Positions 47,295 to 56,081 of a stretch of DNA of 64,000 nucleotides are shown one piece after another (position 1 is the stretch's first letter; the number at the start of each line of letters is the position of its first letter). The translations under genes were made by a program, and so were the position numbers. The stretch is from Clostridium sp. D33t1_170424_F3 (GTDB taxonomy: Bacteria; Bacillota; Clostridia; Oscillospirales; Acutalibacteraceae): positions 1 to 64,000 of the forward strand of contig NZ_JADPEG010000017.1 in assembly GCF_015667585.1 (NCBI RefSeq), given 5' to 3'. The notes under the pieces are model-generated. The model made no database searches. It had not been told where the DNA came from and saw nothing but the letters and a program-made list of their open reading frames with translations.

Positions 47295-49193
47295 TTGGAC
47301 GACCACAAAGAACATATCAAAGAGCTGCGCAAAAAAGCGATGCGCCTGCCGCTGCATCCCGGCGTGTATATCATGCGCGACAAAACCGGGAAGATTATCT
47401 ATATCGGCAAAGCGAAGGCGCTGAAAAACCGCGTCAGCCAGTATTTTGGCAGCGAAAAGAACCACGATGATAAAGTTCGCCGCATGGTCAGCAATGTAGA
47501 GGATTTTGAATACATTCTGACGGACAGTGAATTTGAGGCGCTGGTGCTGGAATGCAGCCTCATCAAGCAGCACACGCCCAAGTATAATATCCTGTTAAAG
47601 GACGACAAGGGTTATCATTATATTAAGGTGACCAAAGGCCCGTGGCCGCGGATTTCGCAGGCCAAGCAGATGCTGAGCGACGGCGCGGAATACCTGGGGC
47701 CGTATGTCAGTTCCTGGGCGACCAAAGAGTCCGTCGACGAGGCGTTGAAGATTTTCCGCCTGCCGTCGTGCTCCCGTAAGTTCCCGCAGGACATCGGCAA
47801 GGGTCGGCCCTGCCTGAATTATTTTATTAAACAGTGCAGTGCGCCCTGCCGGGGCAGGCTGTCGGAAAAGGAGTACAACGAGGCCGTAAAGGACGCGCTT
47901 GAATTCCTGCGAGGTGGCAGCGCGGCATGTGTGAAAGAATTAACAAGAAAGATGGAAGAGGCGGCGGAAAACCTGGAGTTTGAGCGGGCGGCGCACATCC
48001 GGGACCGCCTGGCGGCGATCAAGCGCATGAGCGATCGTCAGAAGGTGGTGGCGCTGAAGGTCCCGGAACAGGATATTATCGCGTTGGCGCAGGGAGCGGA
48101 GAAGAACTGCTTTGAGGTGTTCCGCTTTATGAATGGCCGGCTGTGCGACCGGGAAACCTACCTGATGGGCGAAATCGGTGAGGCGGGGGCGGCGCGCAGC
48201 GAGTTTATTGAGCGGTACTACTCCATGCGCGACCGGATTCCGCCCCGCGTAACGCTGGACGGGCCGGCGGCGGATACCGCGCTGCTTTCCGAGTGGCTGA
48301 GCCAGAAGGCGGGCCGGAAGGTGTCCGTGTCCATTCCGCAGAAGGGGGAGCAGGCCCATCTGGTGGAAATGTGCCGCAGCAACGCCGCCGAACAGCTTGC
48401 GCAGTCCATGGGGCGCACCGGACGGGAAGCTTCCGCGCTGGACGAGCTGGGGCGGCTTTTGGGCTTGGCGCATCCGCCCGCCTACATTGAAGCGTACGAC
48501 ATCAGCAATCTGGCCGGTGGCGACAATGTGGCGGGTATGGTGGTGTTTGAGAACGGGCGGCCGCTCAAGAGCGCTTATCGGAAGTTCCAGATCAAAACAG
48601 TGGACGGGCAGGACGATTACGGCTCCATGCGGGAGGTTATTGGGCGCCGCCTGCGGGAATATCAGGAAAACCAGGACAGCGGGGAGGGCTTCGGGCGCTT
48701 GCCGGACCTGATCCTGTTGGACGGCGGCAAGGGCCATGTGGCGGCGGTGCAGCCTATCCTGGACTCGTTCCGGCTGGATATTCCCCTGTTTGGCATGGTG
48801 AAGGACGATAAGCACCGCACGCGCGCCATTGCGGCGAACGGCGGGGAGATCGCCATCCAGCCGAACCGGAAGGCGTTTACGCTGGTGGGTGCGATTCAGG
48901 AGGAAGTGCACCGCTTTGCAATCGGGTACCACCGGCAGACCCGGAAGAAAAATACGCTCAGCACGTCCCTGACCTCAATTGAAGGAATCGGCCAATCCCG
49001 CGCGCGGGCCCTGCTCAAACATTTCCGCACCATTACTGCGATCCGGGAGGCCGACCTGGAAGAGCTGGAGAATGCGCCCGGAATGACAAAACCGTCCGCG
49101 CTCGCCGTATACCGGCATTTTCACGCGGTAAACGAAACCGTTCCGCCTGAAAACGAAGAACAGAACAACCGGCCAGTAGAGTCAGGCGGGTAG
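47295..49193 (+). CDS. uvrC: Excinuclease ABC subunit C
   Basis: A 632-residue UvrC, which cuts on both sides of lesions during nucleotide excision repair. GIY-YIG domain near 15-95 (GVYIMRDKTGKIIYIGKAKALKNRVSQYFG), UVR motif near 205-240, the RNase H-like endonuclease domain (EAYDISNLAGGDNVAGMVVFENGRPLKSAYRKFQIK, LILLDGGKGHV), and HhH near the C-terminus (LTSIEGIGQSRARALLKHF). TTG start at 47295, eight bases after GAGGAGGG. Confidence 0.96.
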   Translation: MDDHKEHIKELRKKAMRLPLHPGVYIMRDKTGKIIYIGKAKALKNRVSQYFGSEKNHDDKVRRMVSNVEDFEYILTDSEFEALVLECSLIKQHTPKYNILLKDDKGYHYIKVTKGPWPRISQAKQMLSDGAEYLGPYVSSWATKESVDEALKIFRLPSCSRKFPQDIGKGRPCLNYFIKQCSAPCRGRLSEKEYNEAVKDALEFLRGGSAACVKELTRKMEEAAENLEFERAAHIRDRLAAIKRMSDRQKVVALKVPEQDIIALAQGAEKNCFEVFRFMNGRLCDRETYLMGEIGEAGAARSEFIERYYSMRDRIPPRVTLDGPAADTALLSEWLSQKAGRKVSVSIPQKGEQAHLVEMCRSNAAEQLAQSMGRTGREASALDELGRLLGLAHPPAYIEAYDISNLAGGDNVAGMVVFENGRPLKSAYRKFQIKTVDGQDDYGSMREVIGRRLREYQENQDSGEGFGRLPDLILLDGGKGHVAAVQPILDSFRLDIPLFGMVKDDKHRTRAIAANGGEIAIQPNRKAFTLVGAIQEEVHRFAIGYHRQTRKKNTLSTSLTSIEGIGQSRARALLKHFRTITAIREADLEELENAPGMTKPSALAVYRHFHAVNETVPPENEEQNNRPVESGG

Positions 49194-49259
49194 AAAAGGA
49201 AGACAGGGATCATCCTGCGCTGCTATCAGAGGAGCTGCCCCCCAGCCGGTTGCAGGTTC

Positions 49260-49288
49260 TTGACAGATGGGCGGGATGATGGGATAAT
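49260..49288 (+). promoter_or_regulatory. SigA promoter of rsmD-coaD
   Basis: TTGACA (49260-49265) and GATAAT (49283-49288), 17 bases apart. Confidence 0.7.
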
Positions 49289-49334
49289 AGAAGGCATCTA
49301 AAGCGATGGATGCGGTGAAATAAGGAGTTACGAT

Positions 49335-49877
49335 ATGCGGATTATCACAGGTTCGGCCCGCGGCAGGCGTTTGATTACGCTGGAAGGCGCAAGTGTGCGC
49401 CCCACGCCGGAACGGGTCAAGGAGGCACTGTTCAGCATCCTCCAGTTTCAGATGGAAGGCCGCCGGGTGCTTGACCTGTTTGCAGGTTCCGGCCAGCTTG
49501 GCATAGAAGCGCTCAGCCGCGGTGCAAAAGAAGCCGTGTTTGTGGATGCGGGAAAAGAACCCGTTTCCGTTGTTACTAAAAATTTGGAGAGTACCGGTTT
49601 AGCAGATCGCGCGCAGGTGATGCACATGGATTTTTCCGCGTTTTTGCTGCGCAGAAACGAGCCGTTTGATATTGCGTTTCTCGATCCGCCCTACCGGACC
49701 GGATTACTGGAGCGCGCGCTGCCCATGGTGGCCGCGGTGATGAATCCGGGCGGGACGATCATATGCGAGCATCCCTCTGACGAAAAGCTGCCGGAGACGG
49801 CGGGCGATTTTGTCAAGGAAAAGGATTACCGGTACGGTAAAATCCTGCTGACGCTGTATCGCCATAAAGAACTGTAA
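49335..49877 (+). CDS. rsmD: 16S rRNA (guanine(966)-N2)-methyltransferase RsmD
   Basis: A 180-residue methyltransferase: MRIITGSARGRRL, RPTPERVKEALFSIL, VLDLFAGSGQLGIEALSRGA (motif I), and the catalytic FLDPPYRTG. ATG follows AAGGAG. Paired with coaD, as ylbH-ylbI in Bacillus. Confidence 0.95.
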   Translation: MRIITGSARGRRLITLEGASVRPTPERVKEALFSILQFQMEGRRVLDLFAGSGQLGIEALSRGAKEAVFVDAGKEPVSVVTKNLESTGLADRAQVMHMDFSAFLLRRNEPFDIAFLDPPYRTGLLERALPMVAAVMNPGGTIICEHPSDEKLPETAGDFVKEKDYRYGKILLTLYRHKEL

Positions 49878-49949
49878 AAACGTGAAATAGATCTGGAAAC
49901 CGCTGCAAAGGATGCCTTTGCAGAAGGGTCTTGGAAAGGAATCAACGTT

Positions 49950-50438
49950 ATGAAAACAGCAATCTGCCCGGGCAGTTTTGATCCCGTTACGATCGGTCAT
50001 CTGGATATCATCGGGCGCGCCCGTAAAATTTTTGACCACGTCATTGTGGCGGTTATGGTCAATCCCAAAAAGAACACGCTGTTTACCGCGGAAGAGCGGG
50101 TGGCTCTGATTCAAAAATGCATTAAAAATATGGACGACGTGGAAGTTGTCTGTTTTGACGGCCTGCTGGCGGACTATGCCCGCATACGCAGCGCCGACGC
50201 AATTGTAAAAGGCCTGCGCGCGCTGTCGGACTTTGAATACGAGTTTCAGCAGGCGTTGACCAATAAGAAGCTGAACCCCCAGCTGGAAACAATGTTTCTG
50301 ATCACACGGTCGGAAAATATGTTCCTCAGTTCCAGTATTGTCAAGCAGATCGCCGGCTTTGGCGGCGATATATCCAACTTTGTCCCGGCCTGTATTCTGG
50401 AGGACATTAAAGAAAGAATTTACGCCTCAAAAGGGTAA
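49950..50438 (+). CDS. coaD: Phosphopantetheine adenylyltransferase CoaD
   Basis: A 162-residue nucleotidyltransferase for the fourth step of coenzyme A synthesis. GSFDPVTIGHLDIIGRA (TxGH motif) and the late LITRSENMFLSSSIVKQIAGFGGDIS match the family. ATG follows GGAAAGGA. Confidence 0.96.
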   Translation: MKTAICPGSFDPVTIGHLDIIGRARKIFDHVIVAVMVNPKKNTLFTAEERVALIQKCIKNMDDVEVVCFDGLLADYARIRSADAIVKGLRALSDFEYEFQQALTNKKLNPQLETMFLITRSENMFLSSSIVKQIAGFGGDISNFVPACILEDIKERIYASKG

Positions 50439-50486
50439 GGTGCGCGGATTGTTCCCGCGGCTCTCTGAAAGGAATGGTCAAATACA

Positions 50487-50951
50487 ATGAATGTTGAAGA
50501 ATTGATTGACGAACTGTACGAAATGGTGGAGAAGGCGTGGAACCTTCCGCTGAGCCGCGGGCGCGCGGTCCTTGATGGGGACGAGGTACGGCAGATTCTG
50601 GACGAGATCCGGGAGAACCTTCCCAAAGAGCTGCGCCAGGCGAAGGCGATTGTGGCGGACCGCGCGCAGATTATCAGCGATGCCAAGCGGGAGGCGGAAA
50701 CCATTGTCCGCGTGGCGGAAGAGCGTTCCAAGGCGATGGTTAACCAGGATGAAATTGTCCGCGCCGCGCAGCAGAAGGCAAACGATCTGGTGACGCAGGC
50801 CCAATTAAAGGCGCGTGAGATGCGCAAAGCGTCCAACGATTATGTGGACGACCTGATGAAGCGCACCGACGACGCATTGGCGGCAAACCTTGCGGAATTG
50901 CGTAAAACCCGCCAGAATATTAAGGCAACCCAGCGTTCCGGACAAAACTAA
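50487..50951 (+). CDS. Coiled-coil protein next to coaD, unknown
   Basis: A 154-residue, highly helical protein. After MNVEELIDELYEMVEKAWNLPLSRGRAVLDGDEVRQILDEIRENLPKELRQAKAIVADRAQII comes a long Ala/Glu/Arg coiled coil (residues 45-120). The pattern resembles DivIVA/AtpF-like coiled coils and often gets the loose label ATPase. There is no transmembrane segment. In Bacillus ylbJ takes this place. The role is unknown; scaffold or division-linked adaptor is a guess. It is followed by a strong terminator. Confidence 0.75.
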   Translation: MNVEELIDELYEMVEKAWNLPLSRGRAVLDGDEVRQILDEIRENLPKELRQAKAIVADRAQIISDAKREAETIVRVAEERSKAMVNQDEIVRAAQQKANDLVTQAQLKAREMRKASNDYVDDLMKRTDDALAANLAELRKTRQNIKATQRSGQN

Positions 50952-51028
50952 ACCGTTTGTTTTTTGTGCATCTTGTACATGCATTTCATAAAGTTTTTGG
51001 GAACAATCAAAGAAAATTGGAAAAAATT

Positions 51029-51067
51029 AGGAGGCCTGCCACAAGATCTTGTGGCAGGCCTCCTTTG
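51029..51067 (+). terminator. Terminator before the division cluster
   Basis: A perfect 36-base palindrome (51029-51064, arms AGGAGGCCTGCCACAAGA) followed by TTGTT. It closes the rsmD-coaD unit. Confidence 0.85.
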
Positions 51068-51145
51068 TTATGCCTATATACGGAAAATTGGTTAGAATAC
51101 TTCCTTAAAAACACTATTCTGGTTGACATAAATGCAATGAAATGG

Positions 51146-51174
51146 TTGCAATTTTGTTATCGATAGAGTATAAT
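51146..51174 (+). promoter_or_regulatory. SigA promoter of the mraZ division operon
   Basis: TTGCAA (51146-51151) and TATAAT (51169-51174) with 17 bases between. A TTGACA at 51123-51128 lies too far upstream for this -10. Confidence 0.75.
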
Positions 51175-51183
51175 CAGATCATT

Positions 51184-51213
51184 AAGTGGGGGAAGGTGGG
51201 GCAAAGTAGTACG
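51184..51213 (+). promoter_or_regulatory. MraZ-binding repeats
   Basis: Three ten-base direct repeats right after the promoter: AAGTGGGGGA (51184), AGGTGGGGCA (51194), AAGTAGTACG (51204). The spacing and the GTGG core match known MraZ boxes, so the operon is probably controlled by its own first product. Confidence 0.75.
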
Positions 51214-51257
51214 CTGTGGTTAACATAGCCAGCATTTGCCCTGAAAAAGGCACGATT

Positions 51258-51677
51258 ATGTTGATTGGCGAATACCAACATAATATCGACCAGAAAGGCC
51301 GCGTGATTGTACCCGCCCGGTTCCGGGAGGATCTGGGCGAGCGTTTTTATGTCACGAAGGGAATGGACGGTTGCCTGTTTGTTCTGCCTCCCGCTGAATG
51401 GCAAAAGCTCCAGGAAAAGGTCTTGGCGATGCCCATGAGCAAGGCGAGAAAGATTCAGCTGTTTTTCTTTGCCGGCGCGATGGAAGCGGAGCCGGACAAG
51501 CAGGGACGCATTCTGCTGCCGCAGCCGCTGCGGGAGTATGCGGGCCTGACCAAGGACGTTACGTTTATCGGCGCTATGAACCGGGGAGAAATCTGGGACG
51601 CGCAGAAGTGGACAGATTTTAATGCCGGATTGAACAGCGACAACGTCACCCAGATCATGGAGGACGTGGACTTTTAA
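51258..51677 (+). CDS. mraZ: Transcriptional regulator MraZ
   Basis: A 139-residue protein with two AbrB-like units: MLIGEYQHNIDQKGRVIVPARFREDLGERFYVTKGMDGCLFV and EAEPDKQGRILLPQPLREYAGLTKDVTFIGAMNRGEIW. It forms ring oligomers that bind the repeats at 51184. ATG at 51258 is chosen to match the family start MLIGEY. Confidence 0.95.
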   Translation: MLIGEYQHNIDQKGRVIVPARFREDLGERFYVTKGMDGCLFVLPPAEWQKLQEKVLAMPMSKARKIQLFFFAGAMEAEPDKQGRILLPQPLREYAGLTKDVTFIGAMNRGEIWDAQKWTDFNAGLNSDNVTQIMEDVDF

Positions 51678-51735
51678 AATGGCCTTCGGCGCGGCGCTGG
51701 CCGTCTGTTTGCCGAGTGCGGCCGGAGGAGATAGC

Positions 51736-52662
51736 ATGGAGTTTCACCACAAGCCGGTGCTGTTCGATGAAGCGATTGAATCGCTTGCGATCCGCCCGGA
51801 TGGAGTTTACATAGACGGGACCGCCGGGGGCGGCGGCCATTCCAGGGCCATTGCGGAACAGCTGACCACAGGGAAGCTGCTCTCAATCGATCAGGACCCC
51901 GACGCCATTGCGGTGGTGCGGGAACGGCTGAGCTCGTTTTCCTGTTCGGTTCTGGCACGCGCCAATTTTTCAGAGATGGACCGTGTGGCGCGGGAACTGG
52001 ATTTGTTCCCGGTGGACGGTGTGCTGCTGGATATCGGCGTATCTTCCCATCAGCTGGATACCCCGGAGCGGGGCTTTTCTTACCACACCGACGCACCGCT
52101 CGATATGCGCATGAGCCAGCAGGGACCGAGTGCCAGGGATTTGGTCAACACGCTGACTTGGCAGGAGCTGGCGCGAATCATCAGCCAATACGGCGAGGAC
52201 CGCAATGCGAAGAGCATTGCAAAGGGCATTGTCAAGGCGCGGGAAAGTGCGCCGATTGAAACGACCGTGCAGCTCGCGGAGATTATCAAGGCTTCCGTGC
52301 CTGCCGCGGTGCGCAGAGAGCAGGGGCATCCCGCCCGAAAAACCTTCCAGGCGCTGCGGATCGAGGTCAATGGGGAACTGGACTGTCTTTCCAAAGGACT
52401 GGACGCCGCGTTTTCCCTGTTAAGGCCGGGCGGACGTCTGGCGGTCATCACCTTCCATTCGCTGGAGGACCGTATGGTCAAGCAACGTATGGCATCCTGG
52501 TGCCAGGGCTGTACCTGCCCGCCGGATTTTCCGGTATGCGTGTGCGGCAAGAAGCCGAAGGCGAAGCTGTTATACAAAAAGGGACTGGCTCCCAGTGAAG
52601 CGGAATTGGAGTATAACCCCAGGAGCCGCAGTGCGCGGCTGCGGGTTTGCATAAAACGTTAA
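51736..52662 (+). CDS. rsmH: 16S rRNA (cytosine(1402)-N4)-methyltransferase RsmH
   Basis: A 308-residue enzyme: HHKPVLFDEAIESL, VYIDGTAGGGGHSRAI (motif I), GVLLDIGVSSHQLDTPERGFSY, and the C-terminal SLEDRMVK...PRSRSARLRV. ATG follows CGGAGGAGA. Usual second gene of the cluster. Confidence 0.97.
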   Translation: MEFHHKPVLFDEAIESLAIRPDGVYIDGTAGGGGHSRAIAEQLTTGKLLSIDQDPDAIAVVRERLSSFSCSVLARANFSEMDRVARELDLFPVDGVLLDIGVSSHQLDTPERGFSYHTDAPLDMRMSQQGPSARDLVNTLTWQELARIISQYGEDRNAKSIAKGIVKARESAPIETTVQLAEIIKASVPAAVRREQGHPARKTFQALRIEVNGELDCLSKGLDAAFSLLRPGGRLAVITFHSLEDRMVKQRMASWCQGCTCPPDFPVCVCGKKPKAKLLYKKGLAPSEAELEYNPRSRSARLRVCIKR

Positions 52663-52691
52663 ATAAAGAAACGGAAAGAAGGGGTCTGTGG

Positions 52692-53192
52692 ATGGCGACA
52701 CATCGCAAAGGCGAAGCGTATGACTTTGAACTTTTTGAGCCGAAGAGACAACCGGAACAGGAGCAACAGGAAAAAAGCAATATCATACGACTTCCGCAGG
52801 AACAACTGGATAAAAACCGCCGTCCAAAGCACAGGGGGCTGAAGGTTATTTCCATGAGCCTGTTTTTACTGGCCATGATGACCATTGCCGGTTCGCTGGT
52901 GTATGGGCAGGTCCGTCTGACAGAATTGACTGAAGACATTAACACCTATTCGGCCGTTTTGGAAGAACAGCAGAGCGTCTATGTACAGTTGAAAATGAAG
53001 TCGGATGCCAAGCTTTCTCTGCAGACCGTCGAAGATTATGCGGAGAACAACCTTGGAATGCGAAAGATCGAACAGAGTCAGGTGGAATATATCAGCCTGT
53101 CGAAGGGAGACAAGAGCCAGGTGGTGGAAGAGGAGCAGTCCCGGAACCTGTTGACTTCTATATGGGATTTTATCCAGCAGCTGTTGTCATAA
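52692..53192 (+). CDS. ftsL: Cell division protein FtsL-like
   Basis: A 166-residue bitopic protein: a charged cytoplasmic part (1-50), one transmembrane segment (VISMSLFLLAMMTIAGSLVYG, about 52-72), then a leucine-zipper-like outer coil (LTELTEDINTYSAVLEEQQSVYVQLKMKSD) and a conserved VEDYAENNLGMRKIEQSQVEYISL. FtsL bridges the divisome membrane proteins; sequence identity is always low, so the call rests on layout and on its place between rsmH and pbp. Confidence 0.82.
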   Translation: MATHRKGEAYDFELFEPKRQPEQEQQEKSNIIRLPQEQLDKNRRPKHRGLKVISMSLFLLAMMTIAGSLVYGQVRLTELTEDINTYSAVLEEQQSVYVQLKMKSDAKLSLQTVEDYAENNLGMRKIEQSQVEYISLSKGDKSQVVEEEQSRNLLTSIWDFIQQLLS

Positions 53193-53398
53193 AAAGAGCC
53201 TTGTTTCAATAGATATGGAATGAACGGTATCAGACCAGTTGCAGTGAACAGGTTTAAAAAAGGAGACGCGGACGGGGAGAATGTGGCAAGGCAGAGGACG
53301 CCTGTGCAGTTATAATCTTCCTGAGCCACCGAACGGTTGAAACCATTTGCTGCATGCTCTGTGGTCGGTCTATTGAGGAACAGGTGAGGATCAATACC

Positions 53399-53437
53399 AA
53401 AACGGGAGAGTTAAGAGGATTCTTGACTCTCCGTTTT
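53399..53437 (+). terminator. Hairpin directly upstream of the PBP gene (attenuator-like)
   Basis: AAAACGG-GAGAGTTAAGA pairs with TCTTGACTCTC-CGTTTT around GGAT, with one bulge and a G-U pair. It ends in TTTTATAATTT, five bases before the GGAGG of the next gene, so it could act as a leaky terminator or attenuator. Confidence 0.5.
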
Positions 53438-53455
53438 ATAATTTGGAGGTTGCAG

Positions 53456-55681
53456 ATGGCAAAGGGAACAACAATCAGGATGTGGCATCGGACGATCTTT
53501 ATGCTGATCGCCATGATTGTCATCGGTTTCGGGGCGGTTGCCGTCAGTCTGTTCCGGCTGCAAATCGTGCAGGGGGAAGAGCTGCAGACGCGCGCGGTGG
53601 ACCAGTATTTGAAGGATACGTCGATCAATGCGAAGCGCGGAACGATCTATGACTGCAATATGAAAGTGCTGGCGGAGAGCGCCAATGTCTGGAAAGTCGT
53701 ACTGGAACCGGCTTATATTACGGATGAGAACCGGGACCTGATCTGTACCGGCCTGGCAGAGATACTGGATTTGGACAAGAACGAGCTGCTGGAGCGCAGC
53801 CAGAAAAAAACATATTACGATGTGGTAAAGGGCAAAGTAGAAACAGAGATCAAGGATGAAATCGTCAAATTTAAAAAGGACAATCAGATTGGCAACGGCA
53901 TCCGGTTGATTGAAGACTACAAACGCTATTACCCGTATGGAAAATTTGCGTCCTCCGTGCTGGGCTTTACCGGTTCTGACAGTCAGGGCCTTGCAGGCGT
54001 GGAAGCGCAGTATGATTCCACCCTGACGGGCGTTTCCGGCCGTCTGGTGACGGCGAAGAACGCGCTGGGTACGGATATGTCCTTTGATTATGAGCAGCGG
54101 GTGGAGCCGCAGAACGGCTACAGCTTGGTGCTGACGCTGGACGAAGTGGTGCAGCACTTCCTGGAAAAATACCTGGAGGAGGGCGTTGCCAACAGCGGGG
54201 CGCGCAACCGTGCCTGCGGCATCGTTATGAACGTCAAGACCGGTGCGATCCTCGGCATGGCGGTCAAAGGGGACTTTGATCCGAACGACCCGTTTACGCT
54301 CACCGATCCTACAGAGAAGGCGGCGGTAGACGCTTTGCAGGGAGAGGAACGGACGAAGGCGCTGAACGAAGCGCGTCAGAAGCAGTGGAGAAATAAATGC
54401 GTCAGCGACACCTACTATCCCGGCTCTGTTTTTAAGATGGTTACTTCGTCCATGGGGTTTGAGGAGGGTGTAATCAATGAAAATTCGCCGTTTTCCTGCC
54501 CGGGCTATTATGTAGTGGCGGACCGACGCATCAGCTGTTGGAAAACAGCGGGACACGGCGGGGAAACCTTTTCACAGGGACTGTGCAATTCCTGCAACCC
54601 GGTTTTCATCCAGGTAGGCGAACGGCTGGGACCGAAAACCTTTTTTAAGTATTTTGAAGCCTTTGGGTTTACGCAGAAGACGGGCATTGATCTGCCCGGC
54701 GAATCCCGCAGTATTTATTATGATGAAAACATGGGCCCGGTTGAATTGGCGACAGAGTCCTTTGGACAGAACTTCAGTATTACGCCGATCCAGATGATTA
54801 CCGGCGCGGCCGCGGTTGCCAACGGCGGCTATCTGGTGCAGCCGCATGTGGTGGCGCAGGTTATCGATGATGACGGCAATATCATCCGCACGACGGATAC
54901 CACTGTAAAACGCCAGGTGATTTCCAATGATACTTCCCAGCGCGTCAGCGCCATTCTGCAGCAGACCGCCACCACAGGCACGGCAAAAAACGGTTACATT
55001 GCCGGATACCGTGTGGCGGGAAAAACCGGTACATCGGAAAAAATCGCGGAGTGGATCGCGCAGGGCAAACAGGGAGAAAAGAAATATATCGCCTCCTATT
55101 GCGGTTACGCGCCGGCGGACGATCCACAGGTTGCCATGCTGGTGTTTTTTGACGAACCGCTCCGCCAGAACGGGCAGGTGTTCGGCAGTGCGATCGCGGG
55201 ACCGCCGTTTGCAAAGACCATGAGTGAAATCCTTCCGTATTTGGGTATTGAGGCAAAGTACACGGAAGAAGAGCTTGCCAAGCTGGATACAACCACGCCG
55301 GATGTGCGCGGTAAGAGTGTACAGGAAGCGCAGAATACCATTCAGACCGCCGAATTGGAAGCGAAGGTTTACGGCAACGGCGCCACAGTGATTTCCCAGG
55401 TGCCGGAACCGGGCAAGAGCATTCCGAAGAACGGGCAGATGGTGCTGTTTACCGACGAGGAGAGCGCGTCGAAGACGCTCAAGGTGCCGAAGCTGACCGG
55501 GTTGACTTTGTCACAGGCCAATGCGGCGGCAACAAACGCCGGCATCAATATCAGCATTTCCGGCGCGGCGCTCACCGGGAAGAATGCGGTATCCAACCTG
55601 CAAAGTATTCCGGAGGGAAGCGACGTGCCGCCGGGCACCATTGTCACAGTGGACTTTGTTGAACTCGACTCGGTAGAATAA
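53456..55681 (+). CDS. Class B penicillin-binding protein with two PASTA domains (FtsI/SpoVD type)
   Basis: A 741-residue transpeptidase that crosslinks septal peptidoglycan. A short cytoplasmic end and a transmembrane segment (about 14-36), a PBP dimer domain, and the transpeptidase with Ser324-x-x-Lys327 (PGSVFKMV), Ser379-Cys-Asn381 and Lys523-Thr-Gly525. Two PASTA repeats follow: TTPDVRGKSVQEAQNTIQTAELEAKVYG and KVPKLTGLTLSQANAAATNAGINI. PASTA repeats are known for vegetative PBP2X- and SpoVD-type proteins, so it could serve division, sporulation or both. ATG at 53456 follows GGAGG. Confidence 0.93.
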   Translation: MAKGTTIRMWHRTIFMLIAMIVIGFGAVAVSLFRLQIVQGEELQTRAVDQYLKDTSINAKRGTIYDCNMKVLAESANVWKVVLEPAYITDENRDLICTGLAEILDLDKNELLERSQKKTYYDVVKGKVETEIKDEIVKFKKDNQIGNGIRLIEDYKRYYPYGKFASSVLGFTGSDSQGLAGVEAQYDSTLTGVSGRLVTAKNALGTDMSFDYEQRVEPQNGYSLVLTLDEVVQHFLEKYLEEGVANSGARNRACGIVMNVKTGAILGMAVKGDFDPNDPFTLTDPTEKAAVDALQGEERTKALNEARQKQWRNKCVSDTYYPGSVFKMVTSSMGFEEGVINENSPFSCPGYYVVADRRISCWKTAGHGGETFSQGLCNSCNPVFIQVGERLGPKTFFKYFEAFGFTQKTGIDLPGESRSIYYDENMGPVELATESFGQNFSITPIQMITGAAAVANGGYLVQPHVVAQVIDDDGNIIRTTDTTVKRQVISNDTSQRVSAILQQTATTGTAKNGYIAGYRVAGKTGTSEKIAEWIAQGKQGEKKYIASYCGYAPADDPQVAMLVFFDEPLRQNGQVFGSAIAGPPFAKTMSEILPYLGIEAKYTEEELAKLDTTTPDVRGKSVQEAQNTIQTAELEAKVYGNGATVISQVPEPGKSIPKNGQMVLFTDEESASKTLKVPKLTGLTLSQANAAATNAGINISISGAALTGKNAVSNLQSIPEGSDVPPGTIVTVDFVELDSVE

Positions 55682-56081
55682 GATGTGAACTTGGAAAATG
55701 AAACAAGAATAAAACCTGTTCTAATTAGGGAATGGTAAAATTTACCGTTTATCTGTATTAGAAGAATATGGTATAATAACCTCACGCCGTGACCGGAAGC
55801 GGAGCTTCCGACGGCTGGGAGAACATTGTTCCGTTGTGATGGAGGCTGCGCCTCTTTAATGGAATAATAATTGCACGGCGTTGCCAAAATCAGATTTTGA
55901 CGCCTGAGTGAATCTTGAATTATGCCGGTTTGATAAGCTCGTCAGCCTGTGGCGCTGTGAGAGCGGAGTTGCGTAAAGGGCATGATTAAGGAACCGCACG
56001 GTATTTCTAAAATCATAGATTAATAAAAACAGCAGGTTTCCACGCGGTGGGGAATGAATATCAGAAGAGGGGATTTTGCAT
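55682..56081 (+). promoter_or_regulatory. Long structured leader of mraY
   Basis: A 400-base gap without a gene. A TATAAT at 55772-55777 with a poor -35 may start a leader of about 300 bases. Stems include CGGAAGC/GCTTCCG (55794-55810), GGCGT...AAAATC/GATTTT...ACGCC (55877-55904) and CCAC/GTGG (56040-56050). No known riboswitch signature was recognised and there is no clear terminator. Confidence 0.45.
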
